Positions 16,003 through 23,408 are shown, counted from the first letter of the stretch. The stretch is DNA of 34,980 nt from DAOVVL01 sp965603095 (GCA_965603095.1 CBFDBQ010000021.1:1-34980); one strand, 5' to 3'. The notes: a model not told the origin generated them from the letters alone. Translations and numbers: made by a program.

Positions 16003-16054
16003 ACTAGAAATGCTTGAGATTAATTTCGCTATCAGGTAGATATGGCCCCAGATT

Positions 16055-16114
16055 TTTCCACAAATATTTCCACAAATATTTCCACATATATTTCCACATA
16101 TATTTCCACATATA
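16055..16114. repeat. Five tandem copies of a 12-bp unit, TTTCCACAAATA/TTTCCACATATA
   Basis: Units start at 16055, 16067, 16079, 16091 and 16103. The first two read TTTCCACAAATA and the last three TTTCCACATATA. The array ends 19 bases before the ferredoxin ATG. Each unit holds TTTCCACA, close to the DnaA-box consensus TTATNCACA; the first copy reads TTTTCCACA and fits the relaxed form TTWTNCACA. Confidence 0.9.
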
Positions 16115-16133
16115 TTTTCTGGCGGAGAGCAAA

Positions 16134-16469
16134 ATGACCTACATCGTTACTGAAAACTGCATCAAGTGTAAATATCAAGATTGTGTTGATGTTTGCCCGG
16201 TTGACTGTTTTTACGAAGGTGAGAATATGCTGGTCATCCAGCCCGATGAATGCATCGATTGCGGTGTATGCGAGCCCGAATGCCCGGCTGAGGCCATATT
16301 GCCCGATACAGAACCGGGACTGGAAAAATGGCTGGATATAAACACCAAGTTTTCCGCCATCTGGCCTAATATAACCCGCAAAAACGACATTCCATCCGAT
16401 GCCAAAGATTGGGATGGAAAAAAGGACAAAGCGGCCCTTTTGAGCGATAAACCAGGAAAAGGCACCTGA
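16134..16469 (+). CDS. fdxA: Seven-iron ferredoxin FdxA ([3Fe-4S][4Fe-4S])
   Basis: This 111-residue ferredoxin closely resembles Azotobacter ferredoxin I. The N-terminal segment CIKCKYQDCVDVCPVDCFYE and the second set ECIDCGVCEPECPAEAI provide ligands for one [3Fe-4S] and one [4Fe-4S] cluster, followed by the family's C-terminal extension (WPNITRKNDI.SDAKDWDG). It is a low-potential soluble electron carrier. The ATG at 16134 is set by GGAG seven bases upstream and by the family N-terminus; the upstream open frame, which translates the tandem repeat as FHKYFHIY, is not coding. An intrinsic terminator follows. Confidence 0.95.
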   Translation: MTYIVTENCIKCKYQDCVDVCPVDCFYEGENMLVIQPDECIDCGVCEPECPAEAILPDTEPGLEKWLDINTKFSAIWPNITRKNDIPSDAKDWDGKKDKAALLSDKPGKGT

Positions 16470-16473
16470 TTTA

Positions 16474-16497
16474 ACCCCAATATGACCATGTTGGGGT
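16474..16497 (+). terminator. Intrinsic terminator after fdxA
   Basis: ACCCCAA and TTGGGGT pair around a ten-base segment that can extend the stem slightly, followed by GTTTTTT. It lies four bases after the fdxA stop codon. Confidence 0.8.
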
Positions 16498-16717
16498 GTT
16501 TTTTAGGCTATTTTTGTGATATGATAGCGCCCGAAGCTGGCCACCTATTTAAATGGTCGGCTTTTAACGTGTACAGATGTACAGATTGGCCATTTTTTAC
16601 AAAAAATCAGGCTTTTTAGGCTGTATTTTACAGCTTTAGGCTATTTTTGGCGATTCTTGACTGAAATGTGGCAATAAATTTAAATTTTTAAAATTGGCAA
16701 ACGGAACGAAAAATACC

Positions 16718-17236
16718 ATGGCAAAAAAATCAACCACCGACAGCTCGCTATTTAGCAAAGGTGACTTTGTCGTTTATCCAACCCACGGCGTAGGGCAGGT
16801 TACCGGCATCGAGAAAAAAGAAGTCGCAGGTCACAAGCTGCATTTATTTGTTATTTCTTTTGAAAATGAACGCATGACCCTTAGCGTGCCAGTAGACAAG
16901 GCAGTGGATTCAGGCCTGCGTAAACTTAGCTCTAAAAAAATTATGGACGTAGCGATGACCACGCTAAAAGGTCGCGCGCGGGTAAAACGCACCATGTGGA
17001 GCCGTCGTGCCCAGGAATATGAAGCAAAGATTAATTCTGGCGATCCTATTTTAATTGCCGAGGTTGTTCGTGATCTTCATCGTCGTGCCGACCAACCGGA
17101 TCAGTCTTTCAGCGAACGTCAAATTTACGAACAAGCGCTTGATCGTCTTTCAAGTGAAGTTGCCGCTGTTGACAAGGTCGATATGGAAAGAGCTACAGCC
17201 AAGGTTGAAAAGCTTTTGTTAAAACTAGCCGCCTAA
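16718..17236 (+). CDS. carD: CarD/CdnL-family transcription regulator
   Basis: This protein of about 172 residues has an N-terminal RNA polymerase interaction domain (FSKGDFVVYPTHGVGQVTGIEKKEVAG, with FVISFENERMTLSVPVDKA) and a C-terminal helical DNA-contacting domain (MWSRRAQEYEAKINSGDPILIAEVVRDLHRR). CdnL-type CarD binds the polymerase beta subunit and stabilises open promoter complexes, notably at rRNA promoters. The ATG at 16718 gives MAKKSTTDSSLF; an upstream in-frame TTG (16694) would add eight residues and has no support. It is monocistronic, between the fdxA terminator and the terminator at 17263-17291. Confidence 0.94.
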   Translation: MAKKSTTDSSLFSKGDFVVYPTHGVGQVTGIEKKEVAGHKLHLFVISFENERMTLSVPVDKAVDSGLRKLSSKKIMDVAMTTLKGRARVKRTMWSRRAQEYEAKINSGDPILIAEVVRDLHRRADQPDQSFSERQIYEQALDRLSSEVAAVDKVDMERATAKVEKLLLKLAA

Positions 17237-17262
17237 CGGCAAACGCAATTCAGTATTAAATT

Positions 17263-17291
17263 AAAAGACCGGGAATAATTCCCGGTCTTTT
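17263..17291. terminator. Bidirectional intrinsic terminator between carD and the M48 protease gene
   Basis: A perfect 13-bp stem (AAAAGACCGGGAA at 17263-17275 with 17279-17291) and a TAA loop are followed by T residues on the plus strand and by TTAA on the minus strand. It lies between two convergent genes. Its core AAAGACCGGG is the same as in the terminator at 11004-11033. Confidence 0.88.
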
Positions 17292-17304
17292 TTTATTCGC
17301 CATT

Positions 17305-18816
17305 TTATTCAGTTACAATTTTTATTAATGTGCCCGCAGGAACCAAGGTTTCTGGTTTTATGGAATTTAATGCTTCCATCCATTCTTTTCGAAATTCATC
17401 TAAAACTAGCATATTGGCAAGCTGTTCAGCGCTATCGCCTTCTTTTACCTTATACAATCTAATTCTATAGGGTTTGATGTTTTTAATTTCCGCCGCAGTC
17501 AATTTACGAAAACTATAAGTGGTGTTTCTAAATGGAATATTTAGTTTTTTTGTAACACCGGGGTCGGTTAAAAATAACAATCTGTAAACAGCCCCAGCGC
17601 CGCCTTCTATTGCAACAAGGCGAATATCGCGTGAACCACTTTTGGTATTAATTCTAGAAATACCAGTTACGGCATCCATGCCGTTTATATTTATACGTTC
17701 GACATCAGCAAGATTTAATCCTTTGGCCCAAAAACCAGTTACATAATTTTTAAGGCTAGTCGCCTTATTTACTTCCTTGGCATTTGCCATATCAAAAACA
17801 ATTATGGCTTCGTCTTTCTTTTTTGCGACTACATTGGCTGGCGAATTAAATATCTTGAAACCATCTGGCACATCATAACGGATACCAATTTCCGGATGAA
17901 TGAATGAATTGCCACGAACCAGACCTTGGGAAATATCATCGCCGAATATCAATCCATCAATCCGTGAAAGATATTCTTTTGCGTTTAACCTATTACCATT
18001 TGCCTCTGCCTCTGTATGTTTTTCACCAGCCAATTTTATTGCCTGTTCAATGCGTTCTACTGTGCGTGGGTGAGTTGCCATTATGTTACTTTGTTCGGCC
18101 ATATCTGACTTGCCAGCCATCATTCCCTCAATACGTTGGTGGGCTCTTAATTTTATAAAAAAACTTGTCATGGCATCAGGGCTATATCCGGCACGGGTCA
18201 TATAGCGCACGCCCAGCATGTCTGATTGCAGTTCCTGATCGCGTGAATAGCTCTGCAATGCGGCCTGCGCGCCAAGTGCAACCACATTGCCTGCCGCCGA
18301 TGGAATACCAGCGGCGCTCCCTATTGCGCCCAATACCTGTAAGCCCAAAGAAGTTGCCATGGTGGAGCTATAACGCTGGGCCGTATGGCGCGCGGTAACA
18401 TGGCCAATTTCATGGGAAAGAACGCCGGCAATCTCTGCTTCATTGCTGGCCAATGATAAAAGCCCACGGGTTATGTAAACGTAGCCACCGGGCAACGCAA
18501 ATGCGTTTATTTTAGCATCGTTAAGAACCGTAAACGTCCAAACTAAATCCGGCATTTCCGAATGCTGGCTAAGCCTGCCGCCAACATTTGCAATATAAGC
18601 GCCAATTTCTGCATCATCATAAACACCGCCAAAGGCCTTGATTATTTTGGGATGCTCTTCCCGGCCAACTTCTTTTTCACGTTCTGGCGACATAAAAGCG
18701 GTAAAGCTTTGCTCGCCTGTTGCGGGATTGGCGCTACACGCCGCAACTGCCAACAAAGCAGATATAAGCAATGGCGTAAAAATAATGCTACGGATGTGTT
18801 TAATATTAATTTTCAT
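17305..18816 (-). CDS. M48-family metalloprotease lipoprotein with C-terminal LysM-like domain
   Basis: This protein of about 503 residues has a lipoprotein signal (lipobox AVAAC, Cys 27). The M48 peptidase domain carries the zinc motif HEIGH (135-139) and the downstream acidic region DQELQSDMLGVRYM expected to give the third ligand. The middle segment (about 270-430) resembles the extended BepA/YfgC-like forms found in alphaproteobacteria, and the C-terminal part (YKVKEGDSAEQLANMLVLDE) reads as a LysM-like domain. A role in outer-membrane protein quality control is inferred from BepA. The ATG at 18816 is chosen because it gives a clean lipoprotein signal and lies 20 bases after the preceding gene; a start at 18876 would overlap that gene and add a non-signal leader. 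Confidence 0.88.
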   Translation of the reverse strand: MKINIKHIRSIIFTPLLISALLAVAACSANPATGEQSFTAFMSPEREKEVGREEHPKIIKAFGGVYDDAEIGAYIANVGGRLSQHSEMPDLVWTFTVLNDAKINAFALPGGYVYITRGLLSLASNEAEIAGVLSHEIGHVTARHTAQRYSSTMATSLGLQVLGAIGSAAGIPSAAGNVVALGAQAALQSYSRDQELQSDMLGVRYMTRAGYSPDAMTSFFIKLRAHQRIEGMMAGKSDMAEQSNIMATHPRTVERIEQAIKLAGEKHTEAEANGNRLNAKEYLSRIDGLIFGDDISQGLVRGNSFIHPEIGIRYDVPDGFKIFNSPANVVAKKKDEAIIVFDMANAKEVNKATSLKNYVTGFWAKGLNLADVERININGMDAVTGISRINTKSGSRDIRLVAIEGGAGAVYRLLFLTDPGVTKKLNIPFRNTTYSFRKLTAAEIKNIKPYRIRLYKVKEGDSAEQLANMLVLDEFRKEWMEALNSIKPETLVPAGTLIKIVTE

Positions 18817-18835
18817 AAAAACAATATTTTCATTT

Positions 18836-19656
18836 TTAATTAATAATTTCAATTTGTTCTGGATGGGTAATTTCAATCATCGGGCCGTTTTTATGCCTAA
18901 CCCAACCGCGCACCCTTATATTTTTTCCCTTAAAAGAAATAGGGTCAATCCCGGAATTTGCAAATATTTTTAATCCCGGTTTTTCAATGGTTACGGTAAA
19001 ATCAGTTCGCCATTCAGGCCCAAAATTAAGATAAGCCCGCTTGCCCACAACCTGTGCGTCAACAACCATGCCTTCAACCAATTGAAATCCGCCAATATGA
19101 TCACCGGCGTGTTTTTGCGAAATAATTTTATAAAATGGATTTGCCCATATGCCATGTTTGTTTTTTCGAGCACTTCGTTCAAGTGATAGCATTTCACCTA
19201 TCAATGCTTTGTTATCGGCAAATGTATAAACCCGGGCCATACCGCGGGCCAGCATTTCGCCCTGTAGCCATATTTTATCATTGTCATCATCTACAACCAG
19301 GTGGGCTAGGGTTCTGCCGTGCCTGTCTATTTCGGTTGTCCCAATAAATACATTTACAGTTTTACCAAGACACAGGTTTTCCATTTCAGATTTTGCGGCC
19401 CTAGATAACGGCCATGCCTTAAAATCATTTCGTCCCAACGGCAACTTAGGCGCCTGAATGCCTACCAGCCGTATTTCACGACCATTATCAAGACGGACTG
19501 TATCGCCATCAATTACTTCAACCACTTGGGCTCGCCCTGTGGCCCAAGGTCTTCGGGCCCTAATGCGTGCGCTGGTTGCCCACAAATAAGCGCGCCCGCA
19601 ATAAGCGCAGGTATTGTTGATAAAGCCTTTAATTTTATAGCCTTGGTAATTTTCAC
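18836..19656 (-). CDS. Exported SNase-like (thermonuclease-fold) protein, apparent frameshift
   Basis: The SNase-like domain occupies the frame from 19585 to 18836: QVVEVIDGDTVRLDNGREIR is followed by DRHGRTLAHL and a C-terminal OB-like extension (RVRGWVRHKNGPMIEI). Upstream, a different frame starting at GTG 19656 (with AAGGG nearby) encodes a good signal peptide, MKITKAIKLKALSTIPALIA through PAHA, then LGPEDLGPQGEP before stopping at 19513. Adding one base, most simply a C in the CCC run at 19528-19530 (coding strand), joins both into one exported protein of about 273 residues. The nuclease active site is altered: the usual D and E in GIDAPE are Q and K (GIQAPK), so catalysis is doubtful although both Arg positions remain. 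The gene ends 20 bases before the M48 protease start. Confidence 0.8.
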
Positions 19657-19778
19657 TTTTCCCTTAGCTTTTTTTAAAAATCATGCTTGTGGAGGACTGT
19701 GCAAATATATGCATATAATGAACTATTATTATTATTTTGATATTACGAATTTAGAAAAAACATCTGGAACCAATTTTA

Positions 19779-20744
19779 ATGGATAGCACCCCCGAGCGCG
19801 ACATCTATCCCCATATTGAGCCATATCAAACGGGTATGCTGGTGCTTGACGGCGGCCAAGACCAACAAATGTATTTTGAGGTTTCAGGAAACCCCGATGG
19901 AATACCGGTCGTTTTTTTACACGGCGGCCCAGGCGCCGGGGCATCACCCACGGCTAGGCGTTTTTTTGACCCGAACCGCTACCACATAATTGTGTTTGAC
20001 CAGCGAGGTAGCGGAAAATCTCTTCCCGCTGGTTCTGTAATTGCCAATACTACCCAGCACCTAATAAATGATATTGAACAGCTTCGCCTTCATCTTGGTA
20101 TTGATGAGTGGCTAGTGTTTGGTGGCTCATGGGGTTCAACCTTGGCAATTGCATATGGTCAGGCACACCCGGGGTGCTGTCTTGGGTTTATTTTACGAGG
20201 AATATTCTTGGGCGAAACCCGCGAGATTGACTGGTTCCTTTGCGGGATGAATGCTTTTTTTCCTGAAAATTGGCGCGATTTTTCAAATCATCCGGGGGTT
20301 GATAATAAAAACCTGCTTTCATCTTATAATGATTTGCTAAATAACCCCGACCCGGCAATTCATGTGCCTGCGGCCCGGACTTGGGCGCACTATGAAAATA
20401 GCTGTTCAACCCTGCTACCCACGGGGGCAATTCCCAAAGGAGATGCATTTGATGCATATGCCGTTTCTATTGCGCGTATCGAGGCACATTATTTTACCAA
20501 TTCTATGTTTCTTGCCCCGGGGCAATTATTAGCGGGCATGAATAAAATAAACCACTTGCCGGCAACCATTATTAATGGCCGCTATGACGTAATATGCCCC
20601 ATTGTTACCGCTGAAAAGTTGGCCCAAGTTTGGCCGGGGGCGGTGTTGGAAATTATCTCAGGTGCGGGCCATTCGGCCATGGAACCGGGCATCAGGCGGG
20701 CGCTTACCGGGGCCGCTGACCAATTTCAGGCATCTATTGGTTAA
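19779..20744 (+). CDS. pip: Proline iminopeptidase (alpha/beta hydrolase)
   Basis: This 321-residue S33 peptidase releases N-terminal proline from peptides. The oxyanion motif HGGPGAG (48-54), DQRGSGKS (74-81), the nucleophile elbow GGSWGS with S118, and ISGAGHSAMEPG with the catalytic His near 297 are all present, and GRYDVICP marks the Asp region. Its length is normal for the family. The ATG is not preceded by a clear Shine-Dalgarno; the AT-rich leader contains TATAAT at 19714-19719 and a block resembling the leader of the island cytochrome gene. It is transcribed rightward, with the PagL-like gene 93 bases downstream. Confidence 0.95.
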   Translation: MDSTPERDIYPHIEPYQTGMLVLDGGQDQQMYFEVSGNPDGIPVVFLHGGPGAGASPTARRFFDPNRYHIIVFDQRGSGKSLPAGSVIANTTQHLINDIEQLRLHLGIDEWLVFGGSWGSTLAIAYGQAHPGCCLGFILRGIFLGETREIDWFLCGMNAFFPENWRDFSNHPGVDNKNLLSSYNDLLNNPDPAIHVPAARTWAHYENSCSTLLPTGAIPKGDAFDAYAVSIARIEAHYFTNSMFLAPGQLLAGMNKINHLPATIINGRYDVICPIVTAEKLAQVWPGAVLEIISGAGHSAMEPGIRRALTGAADQFQASIG

Positions 20745-20837
20745 TTTGCTAAACCCTTTGAATTTCTGAATTTTTTCCCTAAAATGCCGGAAATACGATT
20801 TAAACATTTAGGCAAGCTTGTCAGGGATTTAAACAAG

Positions 20838-21377
20838 ATGAACACAACCAAAGCGATCCGTTTCACATATTTTGCTTCCATGACCATGGCCATGTTTGGT
20901 GCTTTCGGTTTGGCCCCCACCCCAGCATTGGCCGATGACCCTGCGTTTCTTTCCATTGGTGGCGGCACCTATGATTGGAACCGGCAAAAAGACGAAGGCA
21001 CGGAATTTCGCATTGAATACCGCCATGATAAAAAGTTTTTAGGCGCGCTTAAGCCATTTATCGCCGCCGCCGCAACCACCACCGACAGCTATTTTGTCGG
21101 CGCCGGTGTATTGATGGATGTTTATCTTGGCAAGCGTATTGTTGTAACGCCTAGCTTTGCCCCACATTATTATAGTGGCGGCAACGAAAAACTAGATTTG
21201 GATTACGCGGTTGAATTTCGTTCACAGCTTGAACTGGCATACCGCATGGATGATCGTTCGCGCATAGGGATTGCGGTTTCGCATTATTCAAACGCCAGCC
21301 TTGGCGACACAAACCCCGGCACAGAATCAGCAATGCTTTATTATTCCATGCCCATAGCCCAAGTGTTTGGCAACTAG
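20838..21377 (+). CDS. pagL: PagL-like acyloxyacyl hydrolase (lipid A 3-O-deacylase)
   Basis: This 179-residue outer-membrane protein has a signal peptide (about residues 1-32, PTPALA) followed by alternating hydrophobic strands of a small beta-barrel. The PagL active-site pattern is seen in SHYSNASLGDTNPGTES: H149 and S151 of the HxSN motif, and E163 as the likely third residue. PagL removes the 3-O-linked acyl chain of lipid A and so modifies the outer leaflet. The ATG at 20838 gives a proper signal peptide; an upstream in-frame ATG at 20784 adds a charged leader that would spoil it. It is the last protein gene before tRNA-Arg. Confidence 0.85.
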   Translation: MNTTKAIRFTYFASMTMAMFGAFGLAPTPALADDPAFLSIGGGTYDWNRQKDEGTEFRIEYRHDKKFLGALKPFIAAAATTTDSYFVGAGVLMDVYLGKRIVVTPSFAPHYYSGGNEKLDLDYAVEFRSQLELAYRMDDRSRIGIAVSHYSNASLGDTNPGTESAMLYYSMPIAQVFGN

Positions 21378-21403
21378 AGCCAATAATTATAAAACAGCTT
21401 TAT

Positions 21404-21480
21404 GCGCCCGTAGCTCAGTAGGATAGAGCACCAGATTCCTAATCTGGGGGTCAGAGGTTCGAATCCTCTCGGGCGCACCA
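21404..21480 (+). tRNA. tRNA-Arg (anticodon CCU)
   Basis: The complete cloverleaf is visible: acceptor GCGCCCG pairs with CGGGCGC, D arm GCTC...GAGC, anticodon stem CCAGA/TCTGG around TTCCTAA with anticodon CCT, T arm AGAGG-TTCGAAT-CCTCT, and an encoded ACCA end. Total length is 77 bases. It reads AGG codons. The accessory segment begins directly at its 3' end, a common integration position. Confidence 0.97.
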
Positions 21481-21487
21481 CTTCCTG

Positions 21488-21549
21488 TCACTTAGCAGAA
21501 TAAACGTCCCTATGTCCCTGGTGCTACGCCGGGGACATTAATTATGCTC
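21488..21549. repeat. REP-like palindrome at the tRNA-proximal boundary
   Basis: TCACTTAGCAGAATAAAC (21488-21505) and GTCCC are followed by an 8-bp hairpin (GTCCCTGG 21514-21521 with CCGGGGAC 21529-21536) and then ACATTAATTATGCTC. The outer parts are imperfect inverted repeats of each other (AGCAGAATaAAcGTCCC against AGCATAATTAATGTCCC). This resembles repetitive palindromes associated with Y1-type transposases. Confidence 0.6.
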
Positions 21550-21583
21550 ATCAATGTTCAATTATTCTTCTTTCTGATGTTAA

Positions 21584-21635
21584 GCGGACGCGCTGCGAAC
21601 TTCCATTGTACGTCTGCTTTTGATCCAAGGCGGAC
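21584..21635. repeat. Dispersed repeat copy 1: GCGGACGC ... GTCTGCTTTTGATCCAA
   Basis: GCGGACGC at 21584-21591 and GTCTGCTTTTGATCCAAG at 21612-21629, ending GCGGAC. The second part is an inverted repeat (GTCTGC with GCGGAC). A related copy with almost the same internal distance is at 22381-22425, on the other side of the methyltransferase gene. Confidence 0.6.
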
Positions 21636-21638
21636 ACC

Positions 21639-22304
21639 CTAAGTCTTGGGTCTGTTGAATGTGGTTACAAATACATTCCCGTCATTGTCCAGCGTGCTTT
21701 TCTCCACTTCTGTCACATGAACGTTCAGTCCATTCGACACAAATAAATCTGTATGCTCGGATGTTAGTAGCCAAGGAGGACCGTTATCGAAAGTCCTTTG
21801 CTCTGTGCTGACTTCTGCAATGACGAGGAGTTGGCCTCCTGGCCCCGCGAAATCAGAAATGTTTTGAATTAGTTGTTTTTCATACTTCGGGGGAAGTGCT
21901 TGAATGGTAAATATCTCCAAGACAAAATCGAATTTATACCGCCATTGATTCTGACCTTCCAGAAGGTCCGCTTTCTGAAACTCAACTGTCGATTGAGGGA
22001 AACGTTCTTTGCAATATTTGATCGCCGTTTCAGAAATGTCAAAGGCCGTCACCTGAAAACCAAGAGCCTCGAGCTCGACAGCATCATCACCCATTCCACA
22101 ACCGACGACTAACGCTGACATTCCGGTTCCGTCCAGCGGATTTCGGCTGAGCCAGTTGGTAAAAGAAGGGTGGGTTTTCATGTTGGCCCATGGAACACCG
22201 TCGCCATTCTTATTGGAACTTGAATACAACGGTTCAAACCAATTCGAAGGTTGATCTTCTTCAATTGAAAGTCGCTCTTGAGTTTCGTTTTTCGATTTAT
22301 TCAT
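21639..22304 (-). CDS. Class I SAM-dependent methyltransferase
   Basis: This 221-residue cytosolic protein has a Rossmann methyltransferase core. ALVVGCGMGDDAVELEALGF (64-83) holds the SAM-binding GxGxG-like motif I. VTAFDIS carries the acidic residue that binds the ribose, VEFQKADLLE is motif II-like, and FDFVLEIFTIQALPP is motif III/IV. The N-terminal stretch NWFEPLYSSSN..GVPWANMKTHP resembles thiopurine- and tellurite-type small-molecule methyltransferases; the substrate cannot be read from sequence. The ATG lacks a clear Shine-Dalgarno. It is on its own, bracketed by two copies of a dispersed repeat inside the accessory segment. Confidence 0.85.
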   Translation of the reverse strand: MNKSKNETQERLSIEEDQPSNWFEPLYSSSNKNGDGVPWANMKTHPSFTNWLSRNPLDGTGMSALVVGCGMGDDAVELEALGFQVTAFDISETAIKYCKERFPQSTVEFQKADLLEGQNQWRYKFDFVLEIFTIQALPPKYEKQLIQNISDFAGPGGQLLVIAEVSTEQRTFDNGPPWLLTSEHTDLFVSNGLNVHVTEVEKSTLDNDGNVFVTTFNRPKT

Positions 22305-22380
22305 AGGTGACTCGATTCTGATCTGTACATTGCAATTCTAGGACTATACGCATCAAATTAAGGACAGAAAATGGTTAAAG

Positions 22381-22425
22381 GCGGACGCATTAGATACCGC
22401 TACTAAAGGTTTGCTTTTGACCCAA
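22381..22425. repeat. Dispersed repeat copy 2: GCGGACGC ... TTTGCTTTTGACCCAA
   Basis: GCGGACGC at 22381-22388 and TTTGCTTTTGACCCAA at 22410-22425, in the same orientation and within one base of the spacing found in copy 1. The remainder of 22305-22632 holds the AT-rich promoter region of the cytochrome gene and no reading frame worth reporting. Confidence 0.6.
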
Positions 22426-22539
22426 AACAGTCGTTCCACTGTCGCTTCCTGCCATGAATAATAATTAGTAAGGATGCTTCGTCGGCTCTGATTGCGGCAG
22501 TGCTTTCCTTGATAATACTTTCCTCAATAACCAACTATT

Positions 22540-22570
22540 TTGATATTATATTAGAAAAATGTAATATAAT
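22540..22570 (+). promoter_or_regulatory. Candidate promoter of the dihaem cytochrome gene
   Basis: TTGATA (22540-22545) is followed by TAATAT at a 16-base spacing or by TATAAT (22565-22570) at 19 bases, in a very AT-rich stretch about 65 bases before the ATG. The 13-base core TATTTTGATATTA also occurs upstream of pip. Confidence 0.35.
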
Positions 22571-22632
22571 ATATTTTGAAAACAACATACAATTGGTCGT
22601 TTTCAAAATCATCTTTTAAAAGGAACGTAATC

Positions 22633-23382
22633 ATGCGTATCGGACACATCCTCCTTTCCGGTCTAGCTATTATTGGATTCGGAATCCTACCCATTCAAAC
22701 CGCAAAAGCAGCGGATCTCGCGATTTTATCCCCCAACGTTACGGCCATTATGGAAGGCGGCAAGCTTTATGATAACTGGTTCTCCACATTGGGAGTCGAT
22801 AAGCCGACCCAGACACATGCAATGTGGCCCGCTTCCAACACCAAGAAAAAAGGCAACGTCACGTGGCGCTGCAAATCCTGTCACGGTTGGGACTTCATGG
22901 GCAAAGATGGCGCCTATGCGAGCGGGTCATACAAGACCGGCATCACGGGAATTAGATCTTTTGAAGGTAAAGACCCGGCGGTAGTTGAAAAAATTCTTCG
23001 TGGGTCAGATCACGGTTACACCCCAGCCATGATTGACGATGCGGCTTTATCGAAGATCGCCTTGTTTGTTACTAATGGTCAATTCGATCTCGACGCATTC
23101 ATTGATCGAACCACCAAGATGTCAAAGGGCGATGCAGGAAAAGGCAAGGTCATCTACGATACGTCTTGCTATCTCTGCCATGGTAAAGACGGCCGGGAAA
23201 TGAATTTTAAGACGGCCGACAAACCAGAATATCTGGGCACGCTATCCAACGGCAATCCGTGGGAGACCATTAACAAGGTTCGTCATGGCCAGCCCAATTC
23301 ACAGATGTCCGCGCTTGGCTACATGGGCAACAAGGCAATGTCCGATGTTCTTGCCTATACCCAGACCCTACCGAAAAAATAA
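22633..23382 (+). CDS. Secreted dihaem cytochrome c
   Basis: This protein of about 249 residues has a signal peptide (MRIGHILLSGLAIIGFGI ... TAKA) and two c-type haem sites, CKSCH (in TWRCKSCHGWDFMGKDGAY) and CYLCH (in DTSCYLCHGKDGREM). The second half is an ordinary class I cytochrome domain (GKGKVIYDTSC, ending MSDVLAYTQTLP with Met residues as possible sixth ligands). The first half resembles a proteobacterial family annotated only as cytochrome c; its partner is unknown. The ATG at 22633 is fixed by AAGGA eight bases upstream; an upstream TTG at 22576 is unlikely. It is alone in its strand within the accessory segment and depends on the host Ccm system. Confidence 0.9.
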   Translation: MRIGHILLSGLAIIGFGILPIQTAKAADLAILSPNVTAIMEGGKLYDNWFSTLGVDKPTQTHAMWPASNTKKKGNVTWRCKSCHGWDFMGKDGAYASGSYKTGITGIRSFEGKDPAVVEKILRGSDHGYTPAMIDDAALSKIALFVTNGQFDLDAFIDRTTKMSKGDAGKGKVIYDTSCYLCHGKDGREMNFKTADKPEYLGTLSNGNPWETINKVRHGQPNSQMSALGYMGNKAMSDVLAYTQTLPKK

Positions 23383-23408
23383 ATAATAAACACAATACAT
23401 ACAACACA

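Noticed and set aside
16055..16114. CRISPR array or replication origin
   Set aside because: There are no spacers between the 12-bp units, so it is not CRISPR. Only five degenerate DnaA-like sites, with no dnaA, hemE, parAB or other origin markers nearby, do not justify calling an origin.
16014..16133. Extended reading frame upstream of fdxA encoding FHKYFHIY repeats
   Set aside because: It is the translation of the 12-bp tandem repeat in an open frame. The ferredoxin N-terminus and its GGAG site place the start at 16134.
16531..16566. Second terminator downstream of fdxA (GCTGGCCACC...GGTCGGCTTTT)
   Set aside because: The pairing is interrupted by several mismatches, and the clean hairpin at 16474-16497 already ends the gene.
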